Source: Dermanyssus gallinae (lineage: Eukaryota > Arthropoda > Arachnida > Mesostigmata > Dermanyssidae). From it: a stretch of DNA of 64,000 bases. The stretch is from the NCBI GenBank assembly GCA_003439945.1, contig QVRM01006592.1, positions 1 through 64,000 of the forward strand. The letters run 5' to 3'. Both the position numbers and the translations under genes were made by a program. Shown here piece after piece: positions 1-11,922 of the stretch (within the stretch, counting starts at the first letter, position 1; every line of letters begins with the position of its first letter). The notes beneath the pieces are model-generated. The model saw nothing but the letters and a program-made list of their open reading frames with translations. It ran no database searches and was not told the origin of the DNA.

Positions 1-941
1 TCCAATGGAACATGGTCTCTGAGAAGTCTTGTTCGGAGTGAGAGTGAAATTACTACAATTTGTGACACTGGTGTTTTTGCCCGACATAGGAGCACAAAAT
101 GTGCTGTTGCGAGACAACCAGTCTTCCTAGACAGAAACTAAGCACACCATCGTGTTCGTGATAAAATTCTGCTCCATCTGAAGAATATGCAAGGCCGGTC
201 AGAAGACGCGACATGGTCGCTTAGAAATAATTCGCCAAAAATAAAGTTCTTTATTAGCGTTCACGCTAAATACTTTAGAATCATAACCCTATAACCATTC
301 ACAGCGCTCAAAACGGACACATTCAGCCAATGCGCAATTCATGGCGATCATTTTGGTACCAAACATATGTCCATTGCGAGCTGTGGTTGCGGAGTAATTA
401 CGATTTTTCGGAGGGCATGTCCAGATTAAGTGCATGTAAAATGACTGTGTGGCGACGTTCACTACCGCCGATGTGTCGCGCGACAGCCGCAGCGCGTCAT
501 TTTTCATGCACTTAATCTGGACATGCCCTCCGAAAAATCGTAATTACTCCGCAACCACAGCTCGCATTGCCATAAGTTTGGTACCAAAATGATCGCCATG
601 AATTGCGCATTGGCTGAATATGTCCGTTTTGAGCGCTGTGAGTGGTTGTAGGGTTATGATTCTAAAGTATTTGGCGTGAACGCTAATAAGAACTTTATTT
701 TTGGCGAATTCACTTTTAAGCGACCATGTCGCGTTTTCTGACCGGCCTTGCATATTCTTCAGATGGAGCAGAATTTTATCACGAACACGATGGTGTGCTT
801 AGTCTTCTGTCTAGGAAGACTGGTTGGCTCGCAACAGCACATTTTGTGCTCCTATGTCGGGCAAAAACACTAGTGTCACAAATTGTAGTAATTTCGCTCT
901 CACTCCGAAACAAGACTTCTCAGAGACCATGTTCCATTGGA
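1..941. mobile_element. Large foldback (inverted-repeat) element, non-autonomous
   Basis: Bases 1-444 are the reverse complement of about 496-941, with some 18 scattered substitutions and small indels (about 96% identity by eye). The short spacer (445-495) contains the 12-bp palindrome TGTCGCGCGACA at 474-485. No transposase is encoded: the open frames inside are mirror images of each other across the arms. The arms reach the first base of the window, so the left end may lie outside it, and no target-site duplication can be checked. The right arm stops at TTCCATTGGA, followed by an A-run. The form fits a foldback or large-hairpin MITE. Divergence between the arms argues against a sequencing or assembly hairpin artefact. 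The superfamily is not recognised. Confidence 0.8.
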
Positions 942-1006
942 AAAAATATTTGCTTTAACGAGCTCTACAATTCTGTATATCGCGCTTCAAATATTCCTGC
1001 AACACC

Positions 1007-1009
<3 letters not shown>

Positions 1010-1076
<67 letters not shown>

Positions 1077-1090
1077 TATATATATATACA
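1010..1090. repeat. (TA)n microsatellite
   Basis: A nearly pure TA dinucleotide tract starts about 70 bp after the foldback element. Open frames crossing it encode only Tyr-Ile repeats. Confidence 0.95.
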
Positions 1091-1383
1091 CTTTAATGCA
1101 CGGTGTGTATGCGCGCATAATATCGAAGGAAGTCGCAGTACTAAGTGTAGAGGTGTTTTGCCTGCACTGGAGTATCGCGATGCCTGGGTCTGGAGCGGGG
1201 AACTCAGCGAGGGCTAGTTGGCTTTCCGCCGAAGCGACCCCGGCACAGCGACTCGACACGTCATCACACTCCAGCTGATCGGCGTGCAACCCAACGACAC
1301 AACGTGGCTCACGTGTTGCAAGCGTGCGCGTTTGCATCCAGTACACGCATGCACGTATTATATATGCACGTACGAAGACGGTG

Positions 1384-1384
<1 letters not shown>

Positions 1385-1419
<35 letters not shown>

Positions 1420-1510
1420 GATATGTAGATATATATGTAGATTCATCCATCTCTGTACGTGCTTACGTTGCATATATATATATATATATATACATATATT
1501 TATATATATG
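1385..1510. repeat. Two (TA)n tracts
   Basis: Two TA-rich blocks (about 1385-1440 and 1472-1510) are separated by some 30 bp of unique sequence. Confidence 0.9.
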
Positions 1511-1854
1511 AATGCATCTGCTCTCGTATGCATTCCGGTCAGATGATACGAAACAGAGCGAAGACGTGCAACTTTGGAAAAGCCAGCCTTGCCGCACGCT
1601 TTAAGCCAACTCTCTGAGAGATGGTCCGCTTCAGCGTCTGGCCCGTCTCCAGCAACGGCGGCAGCGGCACACTCGCTTGCCACCGACTGCTATTCGTCAG
1701 TTCGTAGACGTCTGAAGAAGCCTCGAAGTCCCTCCCTTCTATGGTTCCCGCCGTGCAGCGAACTCATTGCTCGATGCAAATGTGCGGTGCTAAATAGAGA
1801 CGACCCGGTCCGAGTTGCATTAGGTCGTCCAGAGGCAGTGTGTAGCAATAACAA

Positions 1855-2383
1855 CGACAGCACCAAAACAAGAGCAACAACAACAACAGCCGCTGCAGCA
1901 GCAACAACAACAACCACGACAACAACACGGTGGCAACGCTTGCCACAGTAAAAAAAAAGCTCTATGACAGGCGGAAGTTGCAGCAGCAGTAGCAGCAACA
2001 TCAGCCTCAGCAGCTTTGAGCAGTCTCGAGCGGAAGAGATTTAGGCTAACTGGAAGTCTCAAAGTGACTTTTTGCAACTAAAAACAACAGCAATAGCAAA
2101 AACAATACTAACAGCAACGACAACAGCAACAATGGTAAAAACAACAACTACAACAACAGCAACAACAACAACAGCAGCAAAAACAGCAACAACAACAACA
2201 ACAACAACAGCAGCAAAAACAACAACAACAACAACAAGAACAGTAATAGCAGTAAAAGTGACATACTGGCAGCTCTCGTCACAGTAAAGTAACTCTGTGA
2301 CAGGCGGAAAGTAGTAGCAGTCTTGAGAGTCGGGCTGAAAAGGTTTAGGCTAACTGGATCTCAAAGTGAGATACTTTTTGTCC
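1855..2383 (+). repeat. Diverged tandem duplication of a (CAA)n-bearing unit
   Basis: The unit consists of a CAA/ACA-rich run followed by a unique stretch. That stretch runs from CACAGTAAA through TGACAGGCGGAA to TTTAGGCTAACTGGA and CTCAAAGTGA. It is seen at about 1943-2073 and again at about 2279-2380. Copy 1 carries an extra stretch with CAGCAGCAG. Each copy is preceded by its own CAA run (1855-1930 and 2080-2250). Gln/Thr-rich open frames across it are repeat artefacts. Confidence 0.75.
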
Positions 2384-2517
2384 ATAGCCAGGAGGAGGTC
2401 CGTTTATGTCGCATCAATTGATATGCGACGGCCGATTCGACGGCGCTTCGATTCGCCGATTCGGCGGATCAGGCCACACGTGAGATCTACTCATTCAGCT
2501 TAGTACGCTAATGTTTC

Positions 2518-2612
2518 TCTGTCGTTGTTGTGTTGTTGCTGTTGTTGTTGTTGCTGCTGTTGTTGTAGTTGCTGTTGTTGTTGTTGCTGTGGTTGTTTGT
2601 TGTTGTTGTAGT

Positions 2613-2650
<38 letters not shown>

Positions 2651-2769
2651 TGTTGTAGTTGCTGTTGTTGTTGTTGTTGTTGTTGCTGCTGTTGTTGTAG
2701 TTGCTGTTGTTGCTGTGTTGTTGTTGTTGTTGTTGCTGTTGTTGTTGTTGTTGTTGTTGTGTTTGTAGT

Positions 2770-2801
<32 letters not shown>

Positions 2802-2890
2802 TGGTTGTTGTTGTTGTTGCTGTGGTTGTTGTTGTTGCTGTGGTTGTTGTTGCTGCTGTTGTTGTTGTTTGCTGTTGTTGTAGTTGCTGT

Positions 2891-2928
<38 letters not shown>

Positions 2929-3023
2929 TGGTTGTTGTTGTTGTGCTGCTGTGCTGTGGTTGTTGTTGTTGCTGTTGTTGTAGTAGTTGTTGTTGTTATT
3001 GTTGCTGTTGTTGTTGTTTTTAT
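2518..3023. repeat. Long imperfect (TTG)n/(CTG)n array
   Basis: About 500 bp of TTG, TGC and GTT triplets with occasional single-base phase slips. It is opposite in orientation to the CAA runs just upstream. All open frames over it on both strands are low-complexity (Cys/Val/Leu/Ala on plus, Gln/Asn/Thr on minus) and are not annotated as genes. Confidence 0.95.
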
Positions 3024-3565
3024 TTTTTCTTTTATTTCAGTATTGGGAGGCAACCGAGAAGGCGGCACTTTTTATTCGTCGTTTTTCGCTGCAACCCGAT
3101 CTGACAATGCCCTATCTGTGTTAAACAACAGCGACATCAACAACAACACCGGTTGTTGTTATTTCTGCTATTTAGCACTGTTGTTATTTATTCATTGGGT
3201 CTAACGTTAGATTTGCAGGATTCTATTGCGGGTTATAACCCTATCTAACGAAACATTTTCCTTAAATGGGATGTCCAGACAAATGAATTTTTCACAAGAA
3301 TCAAATTAGTTTTGCCCTGCGCCGAGATCGTTGCCGAGACTTGTAATGCCACAGACGCCGGCCACCTCGTTTCTGCACCCTGTGTTGTCACTGCAGTTGC
3401 TACAATGATTCCGCTGCTGCTGTTGCTGTTTCAGCTGATGCGCGCTCTCTTTGTCGCTGCTATCTCGTTGTTTCTAACCACCATCTGCATTGTACTGTTT
3501 CATTCAGCGTGCTGGTCCAAGCTCGGCTATTCCGGGGAGGTATGCTTACGGGGCGTGTATAGTTT

Positions 3566-3640
3566 AGCAGCAGCAACAACAACAGCAACAATAACAACAA
3601 CACAACAACAACAATAACAACAACAACAGCAGCAACAATG
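3566..3640. repeat. (CAA)n imperfect microsatellite
   Basis: AGCAGCAACAACAACAGCAA-type triplets with interspersed AATAAC. Confidence 0.9.
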
Positions 3641-3796
3641 ACTGCCATTCGTCGTACCCTCAGCCAGCACCTCTGCCTCCTCCGGCTTTGCCGTCACTGC
3701 AATGTTGTCGCTCGACGCTTGTCTAACTTTCATAACGGAAGACGGAAGTCATATAAAAGTCGACGTACCAGTGGATAGCAGCGCGTTGTTGTGCCG

Positions 3797-3798
<2 letters not shown>

Positions 3799-3839
<41 letters not shown>

Positions 3840-3906
3840 GCAGGTGTGTTGGTGCATATATATATATATATATATATGCAGGCGTGTTGGGATATATATT
3901 TATATA

Positions 3907-3945
<39 letters not shown>
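3799..3945. repeat. Cluster of three (TA)n tracts
   Basis: Three TA blocks are separated by two short spacers that are near copies of each other (GCAGGTGTGTTGG and GCAGGCGTGTTGG). The tract-plus-spacer unit has therefore been duplicated. Confidence 0.9.
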
Positions 3946-3948
<3 letters not shown>

Positions 3949-4415
3949 CGGCAGAAACTGCAAACGACCGGCCAAGTACGCCCAGACTTCGAAATTGTGA
4001 AGCTCGCGCTAGGCTATAGGCTCAACTAGGCTTGCGTGGTCTCGGGCCGTCGTTGTCGTCATCGTCGTTGTTGTTGAAGGTAAACCCTCCAGACACAGGA
4101 AGAGACAGACAGACTGAAAGACACACAGGCGTCCCTCCGTCCGACCTTCCTGCGTAGTACATGCGATACAATAGGAAAATCCGAGCAACAATAGGAAAAG
4201 AAACAGCGCGAACGAAGTATAATAACGCAACGAAAATAATACACTCCGCGTAGTAAATACCAACGACTTCGTTCGAAATTAGTACAAGTCTACGTCGTCG
4301 GCGGCGGCGGCCGTAAGGAGGCGAATTCATCATGAGAGCGATATGGACTGGCGCGGCTAGACAGACTGACTGAATACAACAGTCAGGAAAGGCTGGTAGC
4401 CTGCCTCCTGACTCA

Positions 4416-4640
4416 TAGACTCACTTAATCGTCGAGTCCGGTGGCGTGGTGGTGTCTTAAGTCTGCGCCTCGCAACCGGAGGAGACACATAGGAGGTGCG
4501 CGGGTTCGAGCCCCACCGTTGCACCGATTTGTATTTATGGGGCATGTCCGTCTATGAAGCAATGTGAAAAACAGTTCCGTGGACTCCGTTAAATCTTGGC
4601 TGACGGTCAGCCCGAAAACTTTACTAGACTCACTCAATCG
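4416..4640 (+). mobile_element. tRNA-derived SINE, copy 1 (with target-site duplications)
   Basis: The SINE body is about 4432-4624. The tRNA-like head has an A-box-like TGGCGTGGTGG at 4442-4452 and a B box GGTTCGAGCCC at 4503-4513. A non-tRNA body follows, containing TTTGTATTTATGGGG, GTCTATGAAGCAATG and TAAATCTTGGCTGA, and it ends near GCCCGAAAACTT. Flanking direct repeats (4416-4431 and 4625-4640, TAGACTCACTYAATCG, one mismatch) are target-site duplications, which mark retroposition by a LINE enzyme. The same family occurs at 13.4, 20.2 and 58.7 kb. No protein is encoded. Confidence 0.9.
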
Positions 4641-5194
4641 CTTATTCGCTACGCAGGAACGCGTCTACGGTCGATCTCTAGATAGAGAGATAGATACGCG
4701 TCGGCGTCCGTGGCGGTCGCGCCTCGTCTACTCTTCATCGAAAACGTTGGTGCGTTCACAGATCACTTACCTGAAAAAGCAGACAGACAAACAATCAATG
4801 TACATTGACGGGTTAGCAGCTAGCAAGGAATCGCTTTCAGTTTGTCTCCCAAACGCTCTCTCTTACGGTGCTAGATAAGAAGCCTACGATAACAATCAAC
4901 GCGCAAAGCACGGCTGTGCTGGTGAATGTAAGGCAGCCGGCTATTATACACCGTCTAAACAACGGAGACAGCGGACAAGCGGGATACCGACAGATCAGAG
5001 TACGTACTATTCTATATACTTCTTTATTAATGCACAAGTGTTCAAATTGTATATAATGAATAAATTGTATTGTAATTATGTACCATCTTGAAATGCAATG
5101 TTATTGCGAAATAAACAATATGTATGTATTTATTAATTACAATTATGTTTATTTCACTCAAATTGAGTATAATATACATTTCAAAAATGTTTCT

Positions 5195-6436
5195 TCATGT
5201 TGCTCTATCTTCTTCACGCTTCCGACGAGAGAAGTAGTGCAGCGATTTTCGGTCCAGCGCTGTGCATTCCACTGCATGGTACTTAGCACACCTCTGCAGG
5301 CAGAAGCGGCAGGTGCACAACTCGTACTCCTCGTGAAAGGTTGCGTTTGAACATACCAGGTAGTGATAACCATGCACTATGTACCTGGTGTATACGTGGC
5401 GATTGTCACATGCAGGACCAGACCAAAGGTGCAAGGCATTGAAAACGTCCAAACCACCGACCTCCCGTCTGGCCTGTTCGACTTTAGCTTCCCACTCCGA
5501 AATAAAACATTCGTAAGGTACTGTACGCGGCATCTTCAGCCTTAGTCGGATTGTTTCAGCAGCCGGTGGGCAGCGTGACATGAGATACACAAAGCGGCTC
5601 CTCGCTCGGATAGGCAAGCAGAGCACTCGCTTCATATATAATGAAAAACACCTTTCAAGCTGGTTAAAATTCGCCAGCGTGAGGTGGTTCCACACCCTGT
5701 CAAGACCGTACATCAGCCCCGGAACAATCTTAAGCATGAAGAGCCTCGCTGCTGAGAGAACGGACAGTCTTCGGACATTGCCTACTTCCCCGTAAAGAGA
5801 GACAAGTGCCTTCCGTACTGTTTCGTTTACATGCGCTGTGAACGTCGTTCCCGTATAATGAACCCGAAGGCCAAGATACTGGAAGGAGTTAACAAACTCC
5901 AATGGTTGGCCGCAGCAACGTATAACGTCTCTGGCAGCCAATCGACCTCCACGCCTGAATTTCATGGCTTTGATTTTCCTGGTGTTTATCTCAAGCCCCT
6001 TCGAGACAAGGAACGCCTCTATCATAGAGGTAATGCGCTTGATGGCACCTAAATCGCGATGAGCGGCCACGATATCATCTGCATACATTACCACTACGGC
6101 TTTTTGGTACTCCTGTCGGACGTAACCGACGAGGTCAGCAAGGAGAAGTGTAAACGAGACGCAGCTTAGCGGGTCTCCTTGCGGAGTTCCCACATTTTGC
6201 TTAATCTCTAATACACCCTGCTCACCGTCTACCAACAAGGTGTGCTCCTCAAAGAAACTTGCTATTACACTCAGGAGAGCCACCCACTCCTGCCCGTTGG
6301 AATGCTTCAACCATGTATTTATTAATGCAGCACGAAAAAGGGAGAACGCACAGCGCTCGGCAGCGCCAACAACCTTCCAAGTACCACGAGTACCGCATCG
6401 GTGCAACCGGCTGTTTAGGTGTTGAAACGCTGCCTG
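5195..6436 (-). pseudogene. Non-LTR retrotransposon (LINE) reverse transcriptase, 5'-truncated
   Basis: One open frame of about 413 codons, with no ATG at its upstream end and a stop at 6437-6439, covers the C-terminal half of a LINE ORF2-type protein. Visible motifs, numbered from the TTG at 6406, are GTPQGDPLS (about residue 73), the catalytic YADDIV (about 107), a thumb-like region with FQYLGLRV, and a C-terminal CCHC zinc knuckle (C-x2-C-x7-H-x3-C in CRFC..KYHAVEC). The N-terminal reverse-transcriptase blocks and any endonuclease are missing, so the copy is 5'-truncated, as is usual for LINEs. The frame has stayed open, which suggests a fairly young insertion. In sense orientation, AATAAA-type signals and AT-rich sequence follow the stop (5195 downward). 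Related relics lie at 15.5 and 57.2 kb. The clade is not assigned. Confidence 0.9.
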
Positions 6437-6761
6437 TTATACTGCTCTACCGGAGCAAAGAATCTGTCCTCTTAAAAATTTGCGCCATTGCACTTGCCCT
6501 CTAGAGAAACTGCCCAAAAAAAAAGGATGTTAGTAAAAAAAAGTACCGAAATGTTCTTTTTAGTCGGTCTTTTGTATCTCGACTATCTGGAATGTATTTT
6601 TCACTGAAATAACTATTTAGAAAATAGAAGGCTTGTGCGCTATTTTTGTGTTCAGTATACGATACGTTGTTGTAGGATCCGCCTTTATTAATTCAATTTA
6701 CACCGAACTAAACTGTTCCGGTCGAACAAAGGTATCATGCAGTAGCCGTGTACTGGAGAAC

Positions 6762-6800
6762 TATATATATATATATATATATATACTATATATATACATA
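6762..6800. repeat. (TA)n microsatellite
   Basis: Short TA tract interrupted by CTATATATAC. Confidence 0.9.
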
Positions 6801-8517
6801 TGTTCTTTGTTTAGATATGGTATTTGTTTTTCATTCACTGATTCGGTTATGCACTAACTCATAGGCTTAGCGAGCGAGCCTGACAAGCTTCATTTACAAT
6901 TCGTCTAGAGAAGCACCCACAAATGCACGTCACTCCTCGATCCGACTGGGACGACGAAATCGTTGGCGCTTATTAGCGGCGGCCATGCACATGCACACGT
7001 CATGCGGCGGCGCATGTTCGCAAGACGCAGGCACATAGCATACGGACACGCTACCTCCTCCGGCTGCATGAAAAACCGAGTCGATGATTAATGACATGGC
7101 TCCACTGTAAATGTAAATTTAGCACGCTCGCAACCACGCCACATGGCGCTGCCCCTCTGAAAACGGCACGGCACCGCATGAAAAAGCCGCCAGCCAGTGT
7201 GCAAATCGATTCAATCAATCCGCCTGACCGTCGCCGTTGGGGGCCGTGCCGGGTCCCCGTGAACCCCCTTCTGGCAGCCGGGTGCGGGAGGCGCTGATGT
7301 CTACGGAGTGGAGCTCCTTCGGATTCGTCGACTCTCGTTGTCGATCGGATGTGTCGATTGGCACTAAGATGTTTCGTTAATCATTTTTTTCGACGCATTT
7401 TTTCTCTCATCGGGATATAGATCCGCTCGAGACGGGTAGGTTAGCGGCATTCGCCAGCGCGACGAAGGAAAGCAAGCATTTAAAGCACCGAATGAGATCA
7501 GAACAAGCTCGCACTTGCAGAGGAGTCAGTCATGGCTTTCCAGCGTTCCAGCGTCAAGTGTCTATCTGGCCCGTCTCTCCAACCAATCCACTGACTAACT
7601 GGCTCCCCTATTAGGAGGTGTATGATATGCCTATGTAGAGCAATGGTCGGTTGGGCTCGCTCATGTCGTCTACATCGCCGACCGGCATGCATCAAGCAGG
7701 ACAGCGCGGCGACAGCGACGAGGACGTCAAGAAGGCGATACGAACAGGGACACGAAAAGATACGACAAAGTACAAGATCAAAGGAAAAACGTGGCGAAAG
7801 AAGGAAGCAGCAGCAGCAGCAGAGGAAGACGAAGAAAAAGAAGAATAAAGAGCTGAGACCAAACAAAACAAATGGAGCGAGAGATGAAGTCTGATCTGTT
7901 CACCTTTCGCACACACCTCGCAGTGTTTTACGCACACGAGCCAGAAGAAACAAGCCAGGGTGGGTGAATGAACGAGCCGAGAAAACCGAACGGTGGCGAC
8001 ACTGACGCTGTCGACAACAATGGCGAGACAACCTAACACCATAGCAGCCGGAACATCAGGATAAGGAATAGCTAGTTGGGGGGAGATGTAACGATGACGG
8101 GGTAGCTATGCCGGGGGCTCGTTGGACGACGTCGGGAGAGGCGGCCGGGGGGAAGTTAGGGTAGGGGGTGATGCAGCAGGGACGACCCGTTGAGGGACAC
8201 GAACTTTCCCGCCCGTTCGTTCCCTGGGCCGGCCGTCACCCCCGGACGCGCGCGCAGGCGACCCTCTTCTCTGTTCCCGACTGCGCAAAACTCCTCGACG
8301 CGGAAGAACTTTTCGTGTCACAGGCACTGCCCAGAGTAGGGCAGGCACCAGAGCGACACCACACTAGATACACAACCACCACCATTACATCTACTAGCGT
8401 CAGTACCCCCGCGCGCCATCACTGTCAGCACATAGCATCCATCGTAAGATAGGTACGATGCCATGATGGCCACATACGCTTGTATGTATGTATTTACGCA
8501 TGTATGTACGCATATGT
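6801..8517. other. No recognisable feature
   Basis: Mixed-complexity sequence with AGC- and GAA-rich patches near 7805-7850. Open frames are short and show no recognisable domain. I see no gene or transposon here. Confidence 0.5.
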
Positions 8518-8542
8518 GTATATATACATATATGCATAGGTG

Positions 8543-8579
<37 letters not shown>

Positions 8580-8582
8580 GTA
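8518..8582. repeat. (TA)n with TATG/TACA variants
   Basis: TA-rich tract preceded by ATGTATGTA-type tetranucleotides. Confidence 0.9.
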
Positions 8583-10800
8583 CGTAATTCGCTGTTTGTG
8601 TGACTAGGCGCGCAGATGCGGATAGATGGAGATGGGCACATCATTTGTTCGTGACATTCGTTGGTAAAGCTTGCCCCTATGCACGTGATAGTTGAGTCGG
8701 GTAGTCTGACGGCACAGCACAGCTTTGGGGGGGGTGCTTGGCATCGTAAGAGCTGAATTTGAGTGATCCTTTTCGAACTTCAAGGACGTCAACTTGAATC
8801 TCTGTCTGTGTCTGTCCGCAAGCGCTGGCCATGCGGAAAAGGTCATAAAAGTGGATCATCACAATACTGCGAGCCTAGACTTCTCGAGGCATGAATCGCA
8901 AAACGCAGCAAAGAAAGTGCGCCGCGAACGATTGCCGACCGGATAAAGAAATGGCCGGCCAAACTCTCTATCGCTTTTGGCAGTGAAGCTCTTCTCATGC
9001 GGTAGTCATAGAACAATACGCAGCGGTGCGGTGATGGTTGGTTGGCTTTGAGGTCTCGGTATAATAATAATAATAACGATGCCGTTGATTCCACCAGTCA
9101 TTTCGTTCGCTCGCGTTGTTTACACGTCACAGTGTAATATGCTCACAAACTAACTAACCTTTTCCATACAAAGTATGATGAGGAGGCCTAGTTCTCTCGA
9201 GGCAAATTGCCTACAAAATGCGACGTAGCTGCTATTGAAGGTTATTCCGCAGCTAGTCTTGGGCAAGAAACCTATCGTACAGCCTACGGACACGCTCACC
9301 GATATTGCCCGTGGGACTGAGCCTGCCTCCAATGTTACTTCTTGTTACGAACGTCCTAAAGACACCGGTTATACGGGAAAAGTTCTCTAAAAATAATGAC
9401 CTGAATGCTCTTGTTGTTCCTATGAACAACATTTTAATTAGCATAGACAAGAAAAACTGTTGTTCACTGCACTTTGTGCCGCCGATATTACACAATTTGA
9501 CGACGACAACGACCACCCGGCCACGGAAAATGTCCTACCTGTTCTGTCAGCAGAAGGACGACCTAGCGATTAGTATGGCAGACGTGTTTGCGACAATTTA
9601 TCCAAGCGTGCGCACCCCCGGTGGATATTACTACCACCCCCACACGGCTGCTGGCTAACGCTGCCAACGATTCCTGCCGAAGGTAACGAAGATCCTAACC
9701 TCACCCCCCCCCCCGCCCCCCGTCCACGTCGTCGACGGCCTTATAGGTCGCCGAGCTTAATTTCCTGTAGCCAACGCTTGCCTCCCTTGGCCACGTCCTG
9801 CAGAGACGTACAGCAGGACCCACACACGGCACCACGACATCCCCAGCAAAGGCTAGCAGCAGAGCAACCCATTCGACCCTTTCGACCCGCCCGACCGGAG
9901 TACGGTACGGCTAGGGGCACAAGCAGAGCGGCGCTTCAACGTCGCCATGCATGCGATGATGATGTACGTGGCCAGTGTCTTTGCATTGCGCTTACGTCCA
10001 CAGGCAAAGAAAGGGCTGACTGTTGTGTTGGTGCCGTCGGCAGCAGCTTAGGCAAGCCGAGGCGAGTGAGTTTTTGCCACGCCTCTTTGTTCGCCTGCCG
10101 GCGGCTTCCCCAGCCCAGCCCAGCCAAGAAGTCTGCCGGTGATTGCTATAGACAAAGTGAGACAGACCATCGGATGGGGAAGAGATTTAGGCAAGCATTC
10201 GTTGGGCAGTAGCTAGTTGGCTAGGGGCCTGCGTCTGTCTATACGGGACAGGCAGAAACGGACCTTTTTGGTTCAGAAAGTAGATTAATTAGATGTTTCA
10301 GCTCTCAGGGTAGGCTGGGGGGGCTCACAGCTGGAGCTGGTGCAATTCGTCGTTGGTCGACTTGATGGTACTTGATGAGGAAACCGGCTCCAGGTCCAAG
10401 TTCCGGACAAACGTGAAGATGATGAAGTCAGTAATGCAGTAAGTCGGTTGCCGTCTCCCCAGAAGCCCATACTACTGGCCACTGGCAGTAACGCTAAAGA
10501 GAGAACGAGATGCCATTACGCGGTAGGCCGCCATGGCCTATTTTCATGCTATACACTGTAATGAGCTGATTATAAGGACGTCCAATGAAGGAAGGAAGAC
10601 AAGCTCTTCGATAAGGTTTGGTAAAGTATACTCAATCTTACCAGATCATGAACTTAACACACGGGCTATTCAATGGCAAATGTCCTCTAAGTAAATCGCG
10701 AGGTTATTTATATCTTTCTTCTTCCCGCAAGCGCTAGTTGACAACCGTTTATGTGGCATAAACAACCGAAAACATATTTGTATGTCTGCGTGATATTCGT

Positions 10801-10866
10801 GGCGATCCAACCGTCTGCGAATTCGGGGCGATCCAACCCGAACTGCAAGTTCGGGGTATCCAGCCG
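10801..10866. repeat. Minisatellite, about 27 bp x 2.5
   Basis: A unit beginning GGCGATCCAACC and ending near TTCGG is seen twice, followed by a partial third copy (GGTATCCAGCC). Confidence 0.6.
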
Positions 10867-11668
10867 TCGCCAATGAGCAACGGGGTAAGTACGACTGGGT
10901 GCGATTTAAATTCGAACTCATTCTTAGCATTCTTGCAAGCAGAACCGTAACCTTGAAATTGGTTTAGCTACTTATTTTCAGTGCTTATTAGGCAACGTAC
11001 CTAAAATGACGTTGCCTTTACGCAGATCATCTCATGGTTCATTGGCAACTGCTATTGGGATACACAACTTGATTGTGATGAAGCATGTTGCTGAACAAGT
11101 TAAAAATACTTGCGTTGCCGGTCGAACATTTGTAGGTGGAAATCTCGTCAATTGTTTGAGCGGCCTTTTTTTGTCTAACACGACGATGTTCAAGCTGAGC
11201 GTATTGGAGTGTTAGTTGTACCGTCGACGCTGGCCTGCAAGGATATTTACGTCTGTTAGACCGCTGTCTATCAAGAGTCGTTAGATGGAGGTACGCGAAT
11301 GCGCGACATTCGTGTCTATCTGTGCAACGGACGGCGTGCGGCCGTACTAGGTTGTCGTTGAATACACACGTTCCCGCGGCTGGCAAAGTGTAAGGAAACG
11401 GCGAAGTGTAGGAAAATGGCGAAGTGTGAGGTGTTCTTTTAAGAAATTCGCTTTCATCCCGTCTCCCATTCCTCAGTTTTTGCATTTGCAGTTTTGGCGC
11501 TTATAATCTGAATGGCTTTGAGTAAGCACCGCCGTGTCGATCAGCTGTCCGCCGACCACGGTTGCACAGGTGCTGCTGTCATTTCTTCTCGCTGATTCAA
11601 ATTATCACCTTGTATCAGACCATTCTACACTTCTCGTTGGATTCGCCTTCAGGAACGTAGCCCTGTTA

Positions 11669-11671
<3 letters not shown>

Positions 11672-11740
<69 letters not shown>
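11672..11740. repeat. (CT)n(TA)n compound microsatellite
   Basis: A CT run from 11672 to about 11700 passes directly into a TA run. Confidence 0.95.
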
Positions 11741-11743
<3 letters not shown>

Positions 11744-11922
11744 CGTTATAACCGTAATAATAATAATAGTGTGGATCAAAATCCGTAGCATCGCCTGTCT
11801 AAAATTTTTAAAAGCGCAAACGGACTACAGCGCCGAGGAAGACGTTCTTTGAAAGTGGCACAAAATAAATAACACGTACATTGGTTTCGAATTGCGTTTC
11901 TAGCAGGCTGCGCAACTGTAAA

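Noticed and set aside
1..941. Sequencing or assembly hairpin artefact for the foldback element
   Set aside because: The arms differ by about 18 substitutions or indels and have a unique spacer, which an artefactual duplication of one molecule would not show. Raw reads are still needed to exclude it fully.
2508..3068. Long Gln/Asn/Thr-rich and Cys/Val/Leu-rich open frames
   Set aside because: They are translations of the TTG/CTG triplet array. Several frames on both strands are open at once, as expected for a stop-free triplet repeat.
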